Source: Bog-756 sp963769765
GTDB taxonomy: Bacteria > Actinomycetota > Acidimicrobiia > Acidimicrobiales > RAAP-2
Length of the DNA: 64,000 nt
NCBI GenBank assembly: GCA_963769765.1
Contig: CAVYNA010000002.1
Location: 209,999 to 273,998 of the forward strand
Reading direction: 5' to 3'
The position numbers and the translations under genes are program-made. The notes below the pieces were generated by a model, which was not told the origin of the DNA, did no database searches, and worked only from the letters and a program-made list of their open reading frames with translations. This document shows positions 23,368 through 32,654 of the stretch, piece by piece (the stretch's first letter is position 1; every line of letters begins with the position of its first letter).

Positions 23368-23904
23368 ATGCCAGACGGAGCCGGACCGGTGAAGGAGCTT
23401 CCGGATCGCTTCAACGAGCTCGGGTCGTTCATCCGCGAGCAGCGCAACTCGGCGAGGCTCTCGCTGCGGCGGCTCTCGGAGCTCGCGGGCATCTCGAATC
23501 CGTACCTGAGCCAGATCGAGCGCGGACTGCGCCGACCCTCGGCCGAGATCCTCCAGCAGATCGCGAAGGCCCTGCGGATCTCCGCGGAAACGCTGTACGT
23601 CCAGGCCGGCATCCTCGAGAAGCCCGATGGCGACACCGATCTCTCCCGCTACATCTTCGCCGACCACCACCTGACCGAGGAGCAGCGCCAGGCGCTGTTG
23701 CGCATCTACCTCTCGTTTCGCCACGAGAACGACGACTTCGCCGAGGAGGACGCGCGGGGCGACGTCGGAGGCGCACCGTCGGCGTCATCGTCGACGGAGA
23801 CTGCGCCGGGCCCGGGGGACGGGTCAGGCGCACGCGGGACCGACCGAGGCGTCGACCGGGGAAACTCCCCGGTCGGAGGCGCCTCGGTGGGCGCAGCCGG
23901 CTGA
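23368..23904 (+). CDS. XRE-family DNA-binding regulator
   Basis: A 178-residue regulator. The helix-turn-helix FIREQRNSARLSLRRLSEL, then GISNPYLSQIERGLRRPS (about residues 22-60), is followed by LQQIAKALRISAETLYVQAGIL and a helix EEQRQALLRIYLSFR. The last ~45 residues are Gly/Ser/Asp-rich and look disordered. It resembles the single-domain XRE regulators found in mycobacteria (Rv0474-like); targets are unknown. ATG 23368 is used; GTG 23389 is a second in-frame option. Confidence 0.88.
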   Translation: MPDGAGPVKELPDRFNELGSFIREQRNSARLSLRRLSELAGISNPYLSQIERGLRRPSAEILQQIAKALRISAETLYVQAGILEKPDGDTDLSRYIFADHHLTEEQRQALLRIYLSFRHENDDFAEEDARGDVGGAPSASSSTETAPGPGDGSGARGTDRGVDRGNSPVGGASVGAAG

Positions 23905-23934
23905 AGGGGGCCTCCCCATTAGGATCGCTCGCGC

Positions 23935-25197
23935 ATGAGGCGCCTGGCCGTCCTTTCGTTGCACACCTCCCCGCTTGCACAGCCCGGAACGGGCGACGGC
24001 GGCGGCATGAACGTCTACGTCCGCGAGCTCTCCTCGGCGCTCGCCCGCGCCGGCGTGGTCTGCGACGTCTACACGCGTGCCTGGTCGGCCGATCTTCCGA
24101 CCTCGGTCGACATCGAGCCGGGGCTCCGGGTCCACCATGTCGCTGCGGGGCCACCGAGCCCGATGCCGAAGGAGTCCCTACCCGAGGTGATCGACGAGTT
24201 CGCCGACGGCGTCCTCAAGTCGATGGGCACCGCAATGGACCTCGGGGGGGACGAAGATCTGCCCTTCGACGCGGTGCACGCCAACTACTGGCTGAGCGGC
24301 GTCGCCGGGCACCTGATCAAGCACGAGATGAACCTGCCGCTGGTCTCGACGTTCCACACCCTCGACCGGGTGAAGGCCGAAGCCAGTCCTGAAGAGGTCG
24401 AGGCGGACGCGGCGCACCAGCGGGCCGAGGCGGAGGCGGCGGTCATTCGGTGCTCGGACACCATCCTCGCCTCGTGTTCGGTCGAGGCCGCCCAGCTCTC
24501 CGAGCTCTACGCGGCAGACCCCGCCCGCATCCGGATCGTCGCTCCCGGTGTCGACCACGCGTTCTTCGGTCCGGGCGACCGTCGTCAGGCGCGCCGGGCG
24601 CTCGGCATGCCGGATGACGGACCGCTCCTGCTCTTCGTGGGGCGGATCCAACCGCTGAAGGGACTTGGCGTGGCGGTCGAGACCCTCGCGGCGCTGCAGG
24701 CCGACCGCCCCGACGCACACCTCGCCGTCGTCGGCGGGCCGAGCGGGCCGCAGGGGGACGAGGAGGTCGCCCGCGTCCACGCGTTGGTGGAGACGCTCGG
24801 GCTCGCGGACCGGGTGCTCAACGTGCCGCCACGGCCCCACGAGCTTCTCTCGACCTACTACCGCGCCGCCGACGTCTGCCTGGTGCCGAGCCGGTCCGAG
24901 TCCTTCGGGTTGGTCGCGCTCGAAGCGGCCGCCTGCGGTGCGCCGGTGGTGGCCTCGGACGTCGGGGGGCTGCGGAGCCTCATCGACCACGGTCGCACCG
25001 GCTACCTCGTCGAAGACGCCTCCCCCGAGGCGTTCGCTGCGTGGGTCCGCCAGATCCTGGCCGAGCCGCTGCTCGCGGAGCGTCTCTCGACCGGTTCAGT
25101 GCTGCGGGCCCGGCGGTACACCTGGGCGAGAGCGGCACACCTGCTCCGCGAGATCTACGCCGATCTGACGGTCGGTCGCCTCGTCGAGTGCTCGTGA
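23935..25197 (+). CDS. mshA: D-inositol-3-phosphate glycosyltransferase MshA (mycothiol synthesis)
   Basis: A 420-residue GT-B enzyme of the GT4 family. MshA transfers GlcNAc from UDP-GlcNAc to 1L-inositol-1-phosphate, the first step to mycothiol. It has the N-terminal loop GTGDGGGMNVYVRELSSAL (about 19-37), the phosphate-binding stretch VGRIQPLKGLGVAVETL and the donor-site E-x7-E region SRSESFGLVALEAAACG (about 321-337). No other mycothiol genes are adjacent, which is normal. A TAGGAT box lies 9 bases before the ATG. The YbjN-like gene overlaps its stop. Confidence 0.92.
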   Translation: MRRLAVLSLHTSPLAQPGTGDGGGMNVYVRELSSALARAGVVCDVYTRAWSADLPTSVDIEPGLRVHHVAAGPPSPMPKESLPEVIDEFADGVLKSMGTAMDLGGDEDLPFDAVHANYWLSGVAGHLIKHEMNLPLVSTFHTLDRVKAEASPEEVEADAAHQRAEAEAAVIRCSDTILASCSVEAAQLSELYAADPARIRIVAPGVDHAFFGPGDRRQARRALGMPDDGPLLLFVGRIQPLKGLGVAVETLAALQADRPDAHLAVVGGPSGPQGDEEVARVHALVETLGLADRVLNVPPRPHELLSTYYRAADVCLVPSRSESFGLVALEAAACGAPVVASDVGGLRSLIDHGRTGYLVEDASPEAFAAWVRQILAEPLLAERLSTGSVLRARRYTWARAAHLLREIYADLTVGRLVECS

Positions 25198-25712
25198 GCG
25201 GCGATCGCCGCGACATCCTTGCGAGCGACGACGATCGGGAACGTGTCTGTGCGCTCATCGACGAGTGGTCCATGCGAGAGCTCGCGAGCGACGGTGCGAT
25301 GGTGGCGGTCGACCGACAGCCGGGCGGGGATCCGGTCACCGGGGCACCCCGTTGGTACCTGCGGATGCGTGGCGACGAGAAGGAGTTCGTGACCGTCTGG
25401 CTCACACTCCGCCAGCGGACGCTCCACCACGAGGCACAGTTCATGCCCGCTCCCGAGACGAACGTCGAGGCGACATGGGAGTACCTGCTGCGAAAGAACG
25501 CGGAGCTCGCGGGGGTCTCGTTCGCCCTCGGACCCGAGGATGCGGTCTACCTCGTCGGACGCATACCGATCGAGCGGATCGACGAGGACGAGCTCGACTG
25601 CATCGTGGGCGCGGCGCTCGCGTACACGGACGAGTGCTTTCCGACTGCGATGACGCTCGGCTACGAGGGTCGGTACCGCCGTCCTGCCACTTCCCGTCCA
25701 CCTTCGGGGTGA
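25194..25712 (+). CDS. YbjN-domain protein
   Basis: A 172-residue protein of the YbjN/type III secretion chaperone-like fold, common directly after mshA in actinobacteria. Landmarks are RWYLRMRGDEKEFVTVWLTL, LHHEAQFMP and WEYLLRKNAELAGVSFALG, then a helix ending in YTDECFPTAMTLG. Its biochemical role is unknown. GTG 25194 overlaps the mshA stop (GTGA), indicating coupling; GTG 25188 is an alternative. Confidence 0.88.
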   Translation: MSGDRRDILASDDDRERVCALIDEWSMRELASDGAMVAVDRQPGGDPVTGAPRWYLRMRGDEKEFVTVWLTLRQRTLHHEAQFMPAPETNVEATWEYLLRKNAELAGVSFALGPEDAVYLVGRIPIERIDEDELDCIVGAALAYTDECFPTAMTLGYEGRYRRPATSRPPSG

Positions 25713-25793
25713 CGCCTCCGTCGCGGGAGCGTCCCGGAGAGGGGCGCCGGTAAGGGGAGGGCACCGCGTGCGCCACTGCTAGCGTGCCGCGGC

Positions 25794-26585
25794 ATGGCAC
25801 CGAAGCTGGTGATCATCGGCGGAGGGAAGATGGGCGCTGCGCTCGTCTCCGGCTTGATCGGCTCGGGTTGGGCCGTTCCGGGGGAGATCGCGGTGAGCGA
25901 GCCGGATCCCGCCCAGCGCGATCGGCTCGTCGCGGCCAATCCGGGTCTGTCCGTCGTGGAGGGTCCGCTGTCCACTGCCGACGTGCTGCTCGCCGTCAAA
26001 CCCGATGTCGCCGAGTCCGTGCTCCGGACATGGGCGGCGCTCGGGGTCGAACGTGTGCTCTCGATCGTGGCAGGGCTCTCGACGCAACGGCTCGAAGGCG
26101 TGCTCCCGTCGGGAGCGGTGGTCATCCGCGCGATGCCCAACACGCCCGCGCTCGTCGGGGCCGGCGTGGCGGGGATGGCGGGCGGCAACGCCGCGACGGC
26201 CGCGGACCTCGACTGGGCGGAGGGGATCCTCGGCGCGGTGGGCACGGTGGTTCGCCTGCCCGAGCGGCAGCTCGACGCGGTGACAGGGCTGTCGGGGTCG
26301 GGACCGGCCTACGTCTTCCTCCTCGCGGAGGCCATGATCGAGGGCGGGGTCGCTGCCGGGCTGACCCGCGAGGTCAGCCGCGAGCTGGTGGTGGGGACGA
26401 TTTCCGGCGCGGCCAGCATGCTGCGCGCCGGCGACGAGGACCCGGCAGCTCTGCGTGCCGCTGTGACCTCCCCGGGCGGGACGACCGCCGCCGCCGTCCG
26501 CACCCTCGAGTTCAAGGCCGTCCGTTCCGCGTTCATCGAGGCGATCGCCGCGGCGACCGAGCGGTCGCGCCAGCTCGGGCGGTGA
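25794..26585 (+). CDS. proC: Pyrroline-5-carboxylate reductase ProC
   Basis: A 263-residue enzyme that reduces 1-pyrroline-5-carboxylate to proline with NAD(P)H. The Rossmann motif is IIGGGKMGAALVSG (residues 6-19), then LLAVKPD, the RAMPNTPALVG loop, and the C-terminal helical dimer domain with GLSGSGPAYVFLLAEA and TSPGGTTAAAV. The length is typical. TAGCGT (25780-25785) lies 8 bases before the ATG, suggesting a leaderless mRNA separate from mshA. Confidence 0.97.
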   Translation: MAPKLVIIGGGKMGAALVSGLIGSGWAVPGEIAVSEPDPAQRDRLVAANPGLSVVEGPLSTADVLLAVKPDVAESVLRTWAALGVERVLSIVAGLSTQRLEGVLPSGAVVIRAMPNTPALVGAGVAGMAGGNAATAADLDWAEGILGAVGTVVRLPERQLDAVTGLSGSGPAYVFLLAEAMIEGGVAAGLTREVSRELVVGTISGAASMLRAGDEDPAALRAAVTSPGGTTAAAVRTLEFKAVRSAFIEAIAAATERSRQLGR

Positions 26586-26669
26586 GGACCGTGACGTTCC
26601 TTTCCGCCCCTCAGATGGCGACCAAGGGGCCGGCCGAGCGCTGAGGCTGCGATTCGAACGGAGGCCGGC

Positions 26670-27698
26670 GTGGATCCGGTGATCTACTTCCTCTCCGACT
26701 ACGGGACCGCCGACGAGTTCGTCGGCATCGTCCGCGCCGTCCTCACCCGGATGGCACCGGGCGTCCCGATCATCGACCTCTGCCACGAGGTGGCGCCCTT
26801 CGACGTGGACGGTGGTGCCGAGATGCTGCTCCGGTGTGCGCCGTCTCTCGGGCCCGGCGTCGTCCTGGCCGTCGTCGACCCCGGGGTCGGAACCGGTCGG
26901 CGGGGCGTCGCGATCGAGGTCGGCGTCGACCAACCGGCACGCAAGGGGGAGCGTCGAGAGGCGGTGCATCCGCGTTGGCTGGTCGGTCCCGACAACGGGC
27001 TGCTCCTCCCGGTGGCCGAGGCGCTCGGCGGTGCGACGTCGGTGGTCGAGCTCGACCGACCGTTCGACCCGTCGACCGCTGCGCGCGGAGCGGTGCGGGC
27101 CGAGACAGGATCGGTCGCCACTGGCCCGACCTTCGACGGGAGGGATCTGTTCGCACCCGCGGTCGCACACCTGGTCGCCGGCGGGGACCCGCGCCGACTC
27201 GGTCCGGCGGCGCCGTCGAGCTCGCTCGTGGGCGCCACCCGCGGCCCAGAACGCTCGTCAGCAGTCGGAGGCACCGTTTCGCCCGGCGGCGGTCGGGTCG
27301 CTCCGGTGCGGACCGACGTCGCCTGGATCGACCGGTTCGGCAACGTGCAGCTGCGTGCGACACCCGCCGATCTGGTGGCGGCCGGCCTCGACGCCCGCAC
27401 CGGCCGGCACCTCCGGGTCGTCGTCGAGACAGGGGCGGGGAGCCGGATCGAGGCCGGAGCCGGATCCGGACCACCCGAGGGCGATCCCCGCATCGAGGCG
27501 AGGCGGGTGACGGCCTTCGGCGAGCTCGAGGAGGGGGAGCTCGGCCTCCTCGTCGATTCGAACGGCCGGCTCGCACTGGTCATGGACCGGAGCTCGGCGG
27601 CCGAACGGCTGGGGATGAGCGCCCGTGGCGGCAGGGTCGAACTCGAAGGCACGATGCCGACGGCGCCGCCCTCCGACCGCAATTCGTCCTCGACCTGA
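26670..27698 (+). CDS. SAM hydroxide adenosyltransferase / SAM hydrolase (DUF62 family)
   Basis: A 342-residue member of the DUF62 family, relatives of fluorinase, that splits S-adenosylmethionine with water-derived hydroxide to adenosine and methionine. The N-terminal domain shows FLSDYGTADEFVGIV, IIDLCHEVAPFDV and VVDPGVGTGRRG; FDGRDLFAPAVAHL carries the characteristic Arg and His. The C-terminal barrel contains IDRFGNVQL. A Gly/Ser-rich insert (about 190-210) and a disordered tail make it longer than the usual ~260-280. GTG 26670 has CGGAGG just upstream. Confidence 0.92.
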   Translation: MDPVIYFLSDYGTADEFVGIVRAVLTRMAPGVPIIDLCHEVAPFDVDGGAEMLLRCAPSLGPGVVLAVVDPGVGTGRRGVAIEVGVDQPARKGERREAVHPRWLVGPDNGLLLPVAEALGGATSVVELDRPFDPSTAARGAVRAETGSVATGPTFDGRDLFAPAVAHLVAGGDPRRLGPAAPSSSLVGATRGPERSSAVGGTVSPGGGRVAPVRTDVAWIDRFGNVQLRATPADLVAAGLDARTGRHLRVVVETGAGSRIEAGAGSGPPEGDPRIEARRVTAFGELEEGELGLLVDSNGRLALVMDRSSAAERLGMSARGGRVELEGTMPTAPPSDRNSSST

Positions 27699-27765
27699 GA
27701 TCGACGGTGGCCGGGTCGCTGCCGACCCCCACGGCCTCGAGCTACCGCCGGAGGCCGGCTGGCCG

Positions 27766-27771
27766 TACGAT
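27766..27771 (+). promoter_or_regulatory. -10 box that fixes the rex start
   Basis: TACGAT is followed by seven bases and GTG 27779. The upstream in-frame ATG at 27770 overlaps this box, so the GTG is the likelier leaderless start. Confidence 0.45.
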
Positions 27772-27778
27772 GCTGCCG

Positions 27779-28540
27779 GTGTCACCCGTGGGCAGCACGC
27801 CGACGCCCGGTCCCCGCGCCGGTCCGCCCGTCTCCTCCGGGCGACGCATTCCCGAGGCGACGGTCACCAGGCTGCCCATCTACCAGCGGATCCTCGAGGA
27901 GCTGCTGCGCTCCGGCGCGACGACCGTCTCGTCCGAGCAGCTCGCGTCGGCGGCGCGGATCAACGCGGCGAAGGTCCGCAAGGACCTCTCGCTGCTCGGC
28001 TCGTTCGGCACGAGAGGCGCAGGGTACGACGCGGCCTTCCTCATCGAGCAGATCGACCGGCAGCTCGGGCTCGACCGCGTCTGGCCCGTGGTCATCGCCG
28101 GCATCGGCAACCTGGGTCGGGCACTTGCACGGTCACAGGGGTTCGCGGCCCGGAACTTCAAGGTGACCGCGCTGCTCGACACCGACCCCGCGATCATCGG
28201 CGAGCGGGTCGACGGGGTCGTGGTGCGCCACCCCGACGACCTCCCCGAGCTCGCGACCGTGGTGTCGCTCGCCATCGGGGTCATCGCCACACCGGCGTCG
28301 GGGGCACAGCGGGTCGCGGACCTCATGGTCGACGCCGGCGTCCGTTCGATCCTCAACTTCGCACCGGCGGTGCTCGAGGTGCCGCCGACCGTGCTCCTCC
28401 GCTACGTGGACTTGAGCATCGAGCTGCAGGTCATGAGCTTCTACCAGTCACGGCTCGCCGACGGCGGCTCGGTGGACGGGCCGGGCGACCGGATGCCGGT
28501 GATCCGATCGGTGGGTCTCACCACGAGCTCGTCGGAGTGA
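27779..28540 (+). CDS. rex: Redox-sensing transcriptional repressor Rex
   Basis: A 253-residue repressor that senses the NADH/NAD+ ratio. The N-terminal winged helix (ATVTRLPIYQRILEELL, TVSSEQLASAARINAAKVRKDLSLLGSFG split across about 20-75) has the conserved LAxxAxxxxAKVRKDLS and GTRGxGY motifs. The Rossmann part begins VVIAGIGNLGRALA, with LLDTDP and the C-terminal domain-swapped helix LSIELQVMSFYQ. Actinobacterial Rex controls respiration and heme genes; hemA follows 193 bases downstream, as in Streptomyces. I find no Rex operator in front of rex itself. Confidence 0.96.
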   Translation: MSPVGSTPTPGPRAGPPVSSGRRIPEATVTRLPIYQRILEELLRSGATTVSSEQLASAARINAAKVRKDLSLLGSFGTRGAGYDAAFLIEQIDRQLGLDRVWPVVIAGIGNLGRALARSQGFAARNFKVTALLDTDPAIIGERVDGVVVRHPDDLPELATVVSLAIGVIATPASGAQRVADLMVDAGVRSILNFAPAVLEVPPTVLLRYVDLSIELQVMSFYQSRLADGGSVDGPGDRMPVIRSVGLTTSSSE

Positions 28541-28555
28541 GCCGGCTTGCCTGCG

Positions 28556-28581
28556 GACCGGTCGGGCGGTTCCGACCGGTC
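28556..28581. terminator. Inverted repeat after rex
   Basis: Perfect 10-bp arms GACCGGTCGG and CCGACCGGTC are separated by GCGGTT, 16 bases after the rex stop. There is no T-tract, so it may be a GC-rich terminator or an attenuating hairpin before hemA. Confidence 0.45.
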
Positions 28582-28733
28582 GCTCACCAGCAGACATGCA
28601 GCCCGCGGACGGGAGGCCACCGGTTGCGCCCTACGCTTGAGTCGATGGTGGGCGCGAGCGGTCGTCGGGCGACCCGACGTCGTGACGGAGTGGGAGCACG
28701 AGTGGAGCGGCCGCGGAGTGGGACGGTGAGCGC

Positions 28734-30017
28734 ATGTCGGTGATCGTGGTCGGCCTCGAGCAGCGCCATGCACCGCTCGACCTGCTCGAACGGGTCGCGG
28801 TCACCGAGGCCGAGCTGCCCAAGGCGCTCGGCAGGCTGCGTGACCGCTCGAATCTCTCCGAGGTGGTCGTGCTCTCGACCTGCCTGCGCACCGAGGTCTA
28901 CGCGGTCGCCGACCGCTTCCACGACGGGGTCGCCGAGCTCTCGGAGTTCCTCGCGGCCATCGGCGCGAGCCCGGCCGACGCACTCTCGGAGCACCTCACC
29001 ATCCGGTTCGACGACGACGTGGCGCCCCATCTCTTCACGGTGGCCGCCGGGCTCGACTCGGCGGTGCTCGGTGAGTCGGAGGTGCTCGGCCAGGTCCGTC
29101 GTGCCTGGGAGCGGGCGCAGGCCGAGCAGGTCTGCGGACCGGTGCTCGGCACCCTCTTCCGACATGCCGTCGAGGCGGGCAAGCGCGTGCGCACGGAGAC
29201 CTCGATCGCTCGGGGCACGACCTCTCTGTCGCAGAGCGCGGTCGAGCTGGCAGCGGAGCATCGCGAAGGTGGGCTGGCCGGCGCACACGTCCTGGTGCTC
29301 GGGGCGGGGGAGATGGGCGATGGCGTGGCCCGGGCGCTCGACGGCCATCCGGTCGCGGACCTGGTCGTCGCCAACCGCACCTCCGATCGGAGCGAGGCCC
29401 TGGTGGCCGGCCTTCCGCCATCGGTGGCCGCGGTCACCCGCACAGCCCCATTCGACCGCCTCGGCGAGCTGGCCGTCACGGTGGACGTGGTGTTCACGAC
29501 GGTCGACACCGCACAGCCGGTGGTCGACCGGTCGATGCTCGCGCTCGCGGCCGACGGACGTGACGACGCCTCTCCGCTCGTCGTGGTCGACCTTGGTGTG
29601 CCGCGCAACGTCGAGCCGGCCGCGGGCGAGCTCTCCGGTGTGGTCCTGATCGACATGGACGTCCTGCGCGAGTCGGTCGCCGATGCACTGAGCGGCCGCC
29701 AAGAGGAGGTCGCCGAGGCATCGGGCATCGTTGACGAGGAGGTCGAGCGCTTCAGGGTGGCGGCCCGAGCACGCGACGCGGCACCAATCGTCTCAGCGTT
29801 GCGGGCGATGGTGGAGCAACAGCGGGTGGCAGAGCTCGAACGGCAGCGGTCGAAGCGTTCGGGGATGAGCGACGCCGAGTGGGACGAGCTCGACGCCGTC
29901 ACGCGCGCGGTCGTCGCCAAGCTGCTCCACCAGCCGACGATCGCCCTCAAGTCCGCGGCGGGCACCCCGCGCGCCGAACGCCTGACCGAGGCGCTGCGGA
30001 CCCTCTTCGATCTCTGA
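28734..30017 (+). CDS. hemA: Glutamyl-tRNA reductase HemA
   Basis: A 427-residue enzyme that reduces glutamyl-tRNA(Glu) to glutamate-1-semialdehyde with NADPH, the first committed step of the C5 heme pathway. The catalytic cysteine is in LSTCLRTEVYA (about residue 49), followed by HLFTVAAGLDSAVLGESEVLGQV. The NADPH site is VLVLGAGEMGDGVARAL (about 186-202), and the C-terminal dimerisation helices are complete. Start ATG 28734 has GGTGAG upstream. It heads the chain hemA-hemC-cobA-hemD. Confidence 0.97.
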   Translation: MSVIVVGLEQRHAPLDLLERVAVTEAELPKALGRLRDRSNLSEVVVLSTCLRTEVYAVADRFHDGVAELSEFLAAIGASPADALSEHLTIRFDDDVAPHLFTVAAGLDSAVLGESEVLGQVRRAWERAQAEQVCGPVLGTLFRHAVEAGKRVRTETSIARGTTSLSQSAVELAAEHREGGLAGAHVLVLGAGEMGDGVARALDGHPVADLVVANRTSDRSEALVAGLPPSVAAVTRTAPFDRLGELAVTVDVVFTTVDTAQPVVDRSMLALAADGRDDASPLVVVDLGVPRNVEPAAGELSGVVLIDMDVLRESVADALSGRQEEVAEASGIVDEEVERFRVAARARDAAPIVSALRAMVEQQRVAELERQRSKRSGMSDAEWDELDAVTRAVVAKLLHQPTIALKSAAGTPRAERLTEALRTLFDL

Positions 30018-30039
30018 CGCCGGAGCCGGGCGACCTCCG

Positions 30040-31035
30040 ATGCCCATGTCTGCGGTCTTCCGCCTGGCCACCCGCGGATCTCCGCTCGCATTGGTGCAGG
30101 CCGGACGCGTCGCCGCACTCCTCGAACGCACCGGTGTCGCGACCGAGCTGGTGACCGTCGAGACCGAAGGCGACCGACGGACCGACGTGTCGCTCGGGCG
30201 GATCGGTGGCCAGGGCATCTTCGTGAAAGAGGTGCAGGCGGCAGTCGTCCGCGGGGACGCCGATGCCGCGGTCCACTCCGCGAAGGACCTCCCCGCCTCA
30301 CCGGGCGAACAGGTCCCCGGATTGGTGCTCGCCGCCGTCCCCGAGCGCGGCGACCCGCGTGACGCGCTGGTGGGCGGGTCGCTCCGTTCGCTCAGGACTG
30401 CGGCGCTGGTCGCGACCGGTTCGCCGCGCCGGAGGGCACAGTTGGCCAACCTCCGCCCCGACCTCGCCTTCACCGACCTCCGGGGCAACCTCGCGACCAG
30501 GCTCGCCGCGGTGGGTGCGGGCGGGGTCGACGCGGTCGTCGTGGCACGGGCGGCGCTCGAGCGACTCTCGTGGGAGCCGCCACCGGGTTGCACCGTCGAA
30601 GTGCTGAGCCCGTCGGTGATGGTGCCCCAGGTCGGGCAGGGGTCGCTCGCCGTCGAGTGCCGCGAGGGGGACGGTGCGACCCTCGACGCGCTCGCGTCCA
30701 TCGACGACCGGCCCGCTCATGAGCTGCTCTTGGCGGAGCGGGCGTTCCTCGCCGCGCTCGGTGGTGGCTGCACCCTTCCGGTCGGGGCGACGGCGCGGTG
30801 GACCGGACCGACTGACGACGGCTCGCCAGCGGAACCGATGACGCTCATCGGGATGCTCGCTTCCTTCGACGGCAAGGTCGTCCTCCGGCACGGTCAGGTC
30901 GGCTCGGGTCCGGAGGAACTCGGTCGATCGGTCGCCTGCTACCTCCTCGACGAAGCGGGAGGCCGCGAGCTCGATCTCGTCGACGTGCCCGCGGGTGCCG
31001 GTACGGGCGACCATCCACCGACGGTCACGTCGTGA
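30040..31035 (+). CDS. hemC: Porphobilinogen deaminase HemC (hydroxymethylbilane synthase)
   Basis: A 331-residue enzyme that links four porphobilinogen units into hydroxymethylbilane. The opening is LATRGSPLALVQAGRVA; the catalytic Asp lies in VHSAKDLPAS, and Cys244 in LGGGCTLPVGA carries the dipyrromethane cofactor. Its C-terminus has a ~20-residue Gly/Asp-rich extension. ATG 30040 (or 30046) begins 22 bases after hemA. The end overlaps cobA by four bases (GTGA). Confidence 0.97.
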   Translation: MPMSAVFRLATRGSPLALVQAGRVAALLERTGVATELVTVETEGDRRTDVSLGRIGGQGIFVKEVQAAVVRGDADAAVHSAKDLPASPGEQVPGLVLAAVPERGDPRDALVGGSLRSLRTAALVATGSPRRRAQLANLRPDLAFTDLRGNLATRLAAVGAGGVDAVVVARAALERLSWEPPPGCTVEVLSPSVMVPQVGQGSLAVECREGDGATLDALASIDDRPAHELLLAERAFLAALGGGCTLPVGATARWTGPTDDGSPAEPMTLIGMLASFDGKVVLRHGQVGSGPEELGRSVACYLLDEAGGRELDLVDVPAGAGTGDHPPTVTS

Positions 31036-31757
31036 GCGTCGCGCTCGTCGGTGCCGGACCGGGCGACCCCGGGCTCTTGACGCTCCGCGGCGCGCAACTG
31101 CTCGAACGCGCCGACGTCGTGATCCACGACCGCCTCGTCGCGGCGGAGGTCCTGGCACTCGCAAGACGGGGTGCGGCGCTGATCGACGTCGGCAAGCGTC
31201 CAGGTGAGCCCGACCGCCAGGCGCGGATCAACGCGCTCCTCGTCGAGCACGGGCGTTCCGGCCGCCGGGTGGTGCGACTCAAGGGTGGTGACCCGTTCGT
31301 CTTCGGGCGTGGCGGCGAAGAGGCCGAAGCACTGCGGGCGGCAGGCGTCGAGTACGAGGTGGTGCCGGGGGTCTCTGCCGCGTTCGCCGCACCGGCGGCC
31401 GCGGGCATCCCGGTCACCCACCGGGCTGCGTCGAGCTGGGTGACGGTCGTGACCGGCCACGCAGGTGAAGCCGAGCCGCGGGTCGACTGGGCCGCGCTCG
31501 GTGCACACGACGGGACCCTCGTGGTGCTCATGGGGATGGCCGAGCGCGCACGGATCGCCGCCGAGCTGCAGGAGGCAGGCCGGAGCCCCGACACCCCGGT
31601 CGCAGTGGTGCACTGGGCGACGACGGCCGGCCAGCGGGTGGTGCGCACGACCCTCGGCGGTCTGGAAGAGGTCGAGCTCCCGCCTCCTTCGGTGATCGTG
31701 ATCGGTGCGGTGGCAGGCCTCGACCTCGGGACGACCGGGGCGGAGCGGGAGTCGTGA
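31032..31757 (+). CDS. cobA: Uroporphyrinogen-III C-methyltransferase CobA (SUMT)
   Basis: A 241-residue SAM-dependent methylase that converts uroporphyrinogen III to precorrin-2, the branch to siroheme and cobalamin. It shows VGAGPGDPGLLTLRG (residues 6-20), VIHDRLV, VVRLKGGDPFVFGRGGEEA, VVPGVSAAFAAPAAAGIP and VVLMGM. It is a stand-alone SUMT, not fused to CysG-type domains or HemD. It overlaps both neighbours by four bases. Its product may feed the B12 needed by IcmF in this window. Confidence 0.96.
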   Translation: MSVALVGAGPGDPGLLTLRGAQLLERADVVIHDRLVAAEVLALARRGAALIDVGKRPGEPDRQARINALLVEHGRSGRRVVRLKGGDPFVFGRGGEEAEALRAAGVEYEVVPGVSAAFAAPAAAGIPVTHRAASSWVTVVTGHAGEAEPRVDWAALGAHDGTLVVLMGMAERARIAAELQEAGRSPDTPVAVVHWATTAGQRVVRTTLGGLEEVELPPPSVIVIGAVAGLDLGTTGAERES

Positions 31758-32560
31758 GCGGTCCGGGGCTCGCGGGGCGGACCGTCGTCGTCACGAGAGG
31801 ACGCGACCGGGCCGGCGCGCTGGCGCGCGCGCTGGTCGGACTGGGAGCGACCGTCGTGGAGCTCCCGGCGATCGAGATCGTCGACCCGGCCGACGGCGGC
31901 CGGGCGCTGACCGCGGCGACCGACGCGCTCGTCGCGGGAGAGTACGCATGGGTGGCGGTGACGTCGTCGAACGCGGCCGACCGGCTCTTCGCCTCGCTCG
32001 GTGACCGCCGGCCCTCGATCGCGGTGCACTGGGCGGCGGTCGGTCCGGCGACCGCCGCGGGCCTCGAAGACCGGGGCGTGACATGCGCCCTGATCGCCGA
32101 GCCGGCGACCGCCGCCGCATTGGTCGACGCGTTCCCTGCGCCACCATCCGGTGACGTCGGTCGACACGTCCGCGTCCTCTTCCCGCGCGCCGAGCACGCT
32201 CGTGCCACGCTCGCCTCCGGACTCGCGTCGAAGGGCTGGCTCGTCGACGAGGTCGTCGCCTACCGGACCGTCGCGGGCAGCCCGCCCGCCGATGCGCTCA
32301 CTGCGGCCTGTCGGGCGGATGCGGTGCTCTTCACGTCACCGTCGACGGTCACCCGCACGCTCGAGCTCCTCGGGCCTGGCGGCGTGCCACCGCTCGTCGT
32401 GACCATCGGGCCGGTCACCACAGCGGCGGCTCGCGGCGCCGGACTGACGGTCGCCGGTGAGGCGGACCCGCACACGGCTGACGGACTGGCTCTCGCGCTC
32501 ACCCGCGTGCTCCCTCCGGTCGGCAGCGACGGTTCGACCGCCGGGGGTGCGGAGCAGTGA
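31754..32560 (+). CDS. hemD: Uroporphyrinogen-III synthase HemD
   Basis: A 268-residue enzyme that closes hydroxymethylbilane to uroporphyrinogen III with inversion of ring D. The family is poorly conserved, but the two-lobed layout is visible: GRTVVVTRGRDRAGALARAL and YAWVAVTSSNAADRLF in lobe one, VLFPRAEHARATLASGL, then VVAYRTV and LFTSPSTVTRTLELLG in lobe two. GTG 31754 overlaps the cobA stop by four bases. The position after hemC-cobA supports the call. Confidence 0.94.
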   Translation: MSGPGLAGRTVVVTRGRDRAGALARALVGLGATVVELPAIEIVDPADGGRALTAATDALVAGEYAWVAVTSSNAADRLFASLGDRRPSIAVHWAAVGPATAAGLEDRGVTCALIAEPATAAALVDAFPAPPSGDVGRHVRVLFPRAEHARATLASGLASKGWLVDEVVAYRTVAGSPPADALTAACRADAVLFTSPSTVTRTLELLGPGGVPPLVVTIGPVTTAAARGAGLTVAGEADPHTADGLALALTRVLPPVGSDGSTAGGAEQ

Positions 32561-32654
32561 CCTCGAGCGCGGTGCTTTCCGGCGGGCGTGACGGCCCGCT
32601 TCCGGCCGGGCTGTCCGAGCCACCCTGCGACGCGACCCCGTAGGCTGGAGCTTC

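Noticed and set aside
26591..26644. 17-codon frame after proC beginning with GTG
   Set aside because: No ribosome-binding site or recognised small-protein motif; too short to support.
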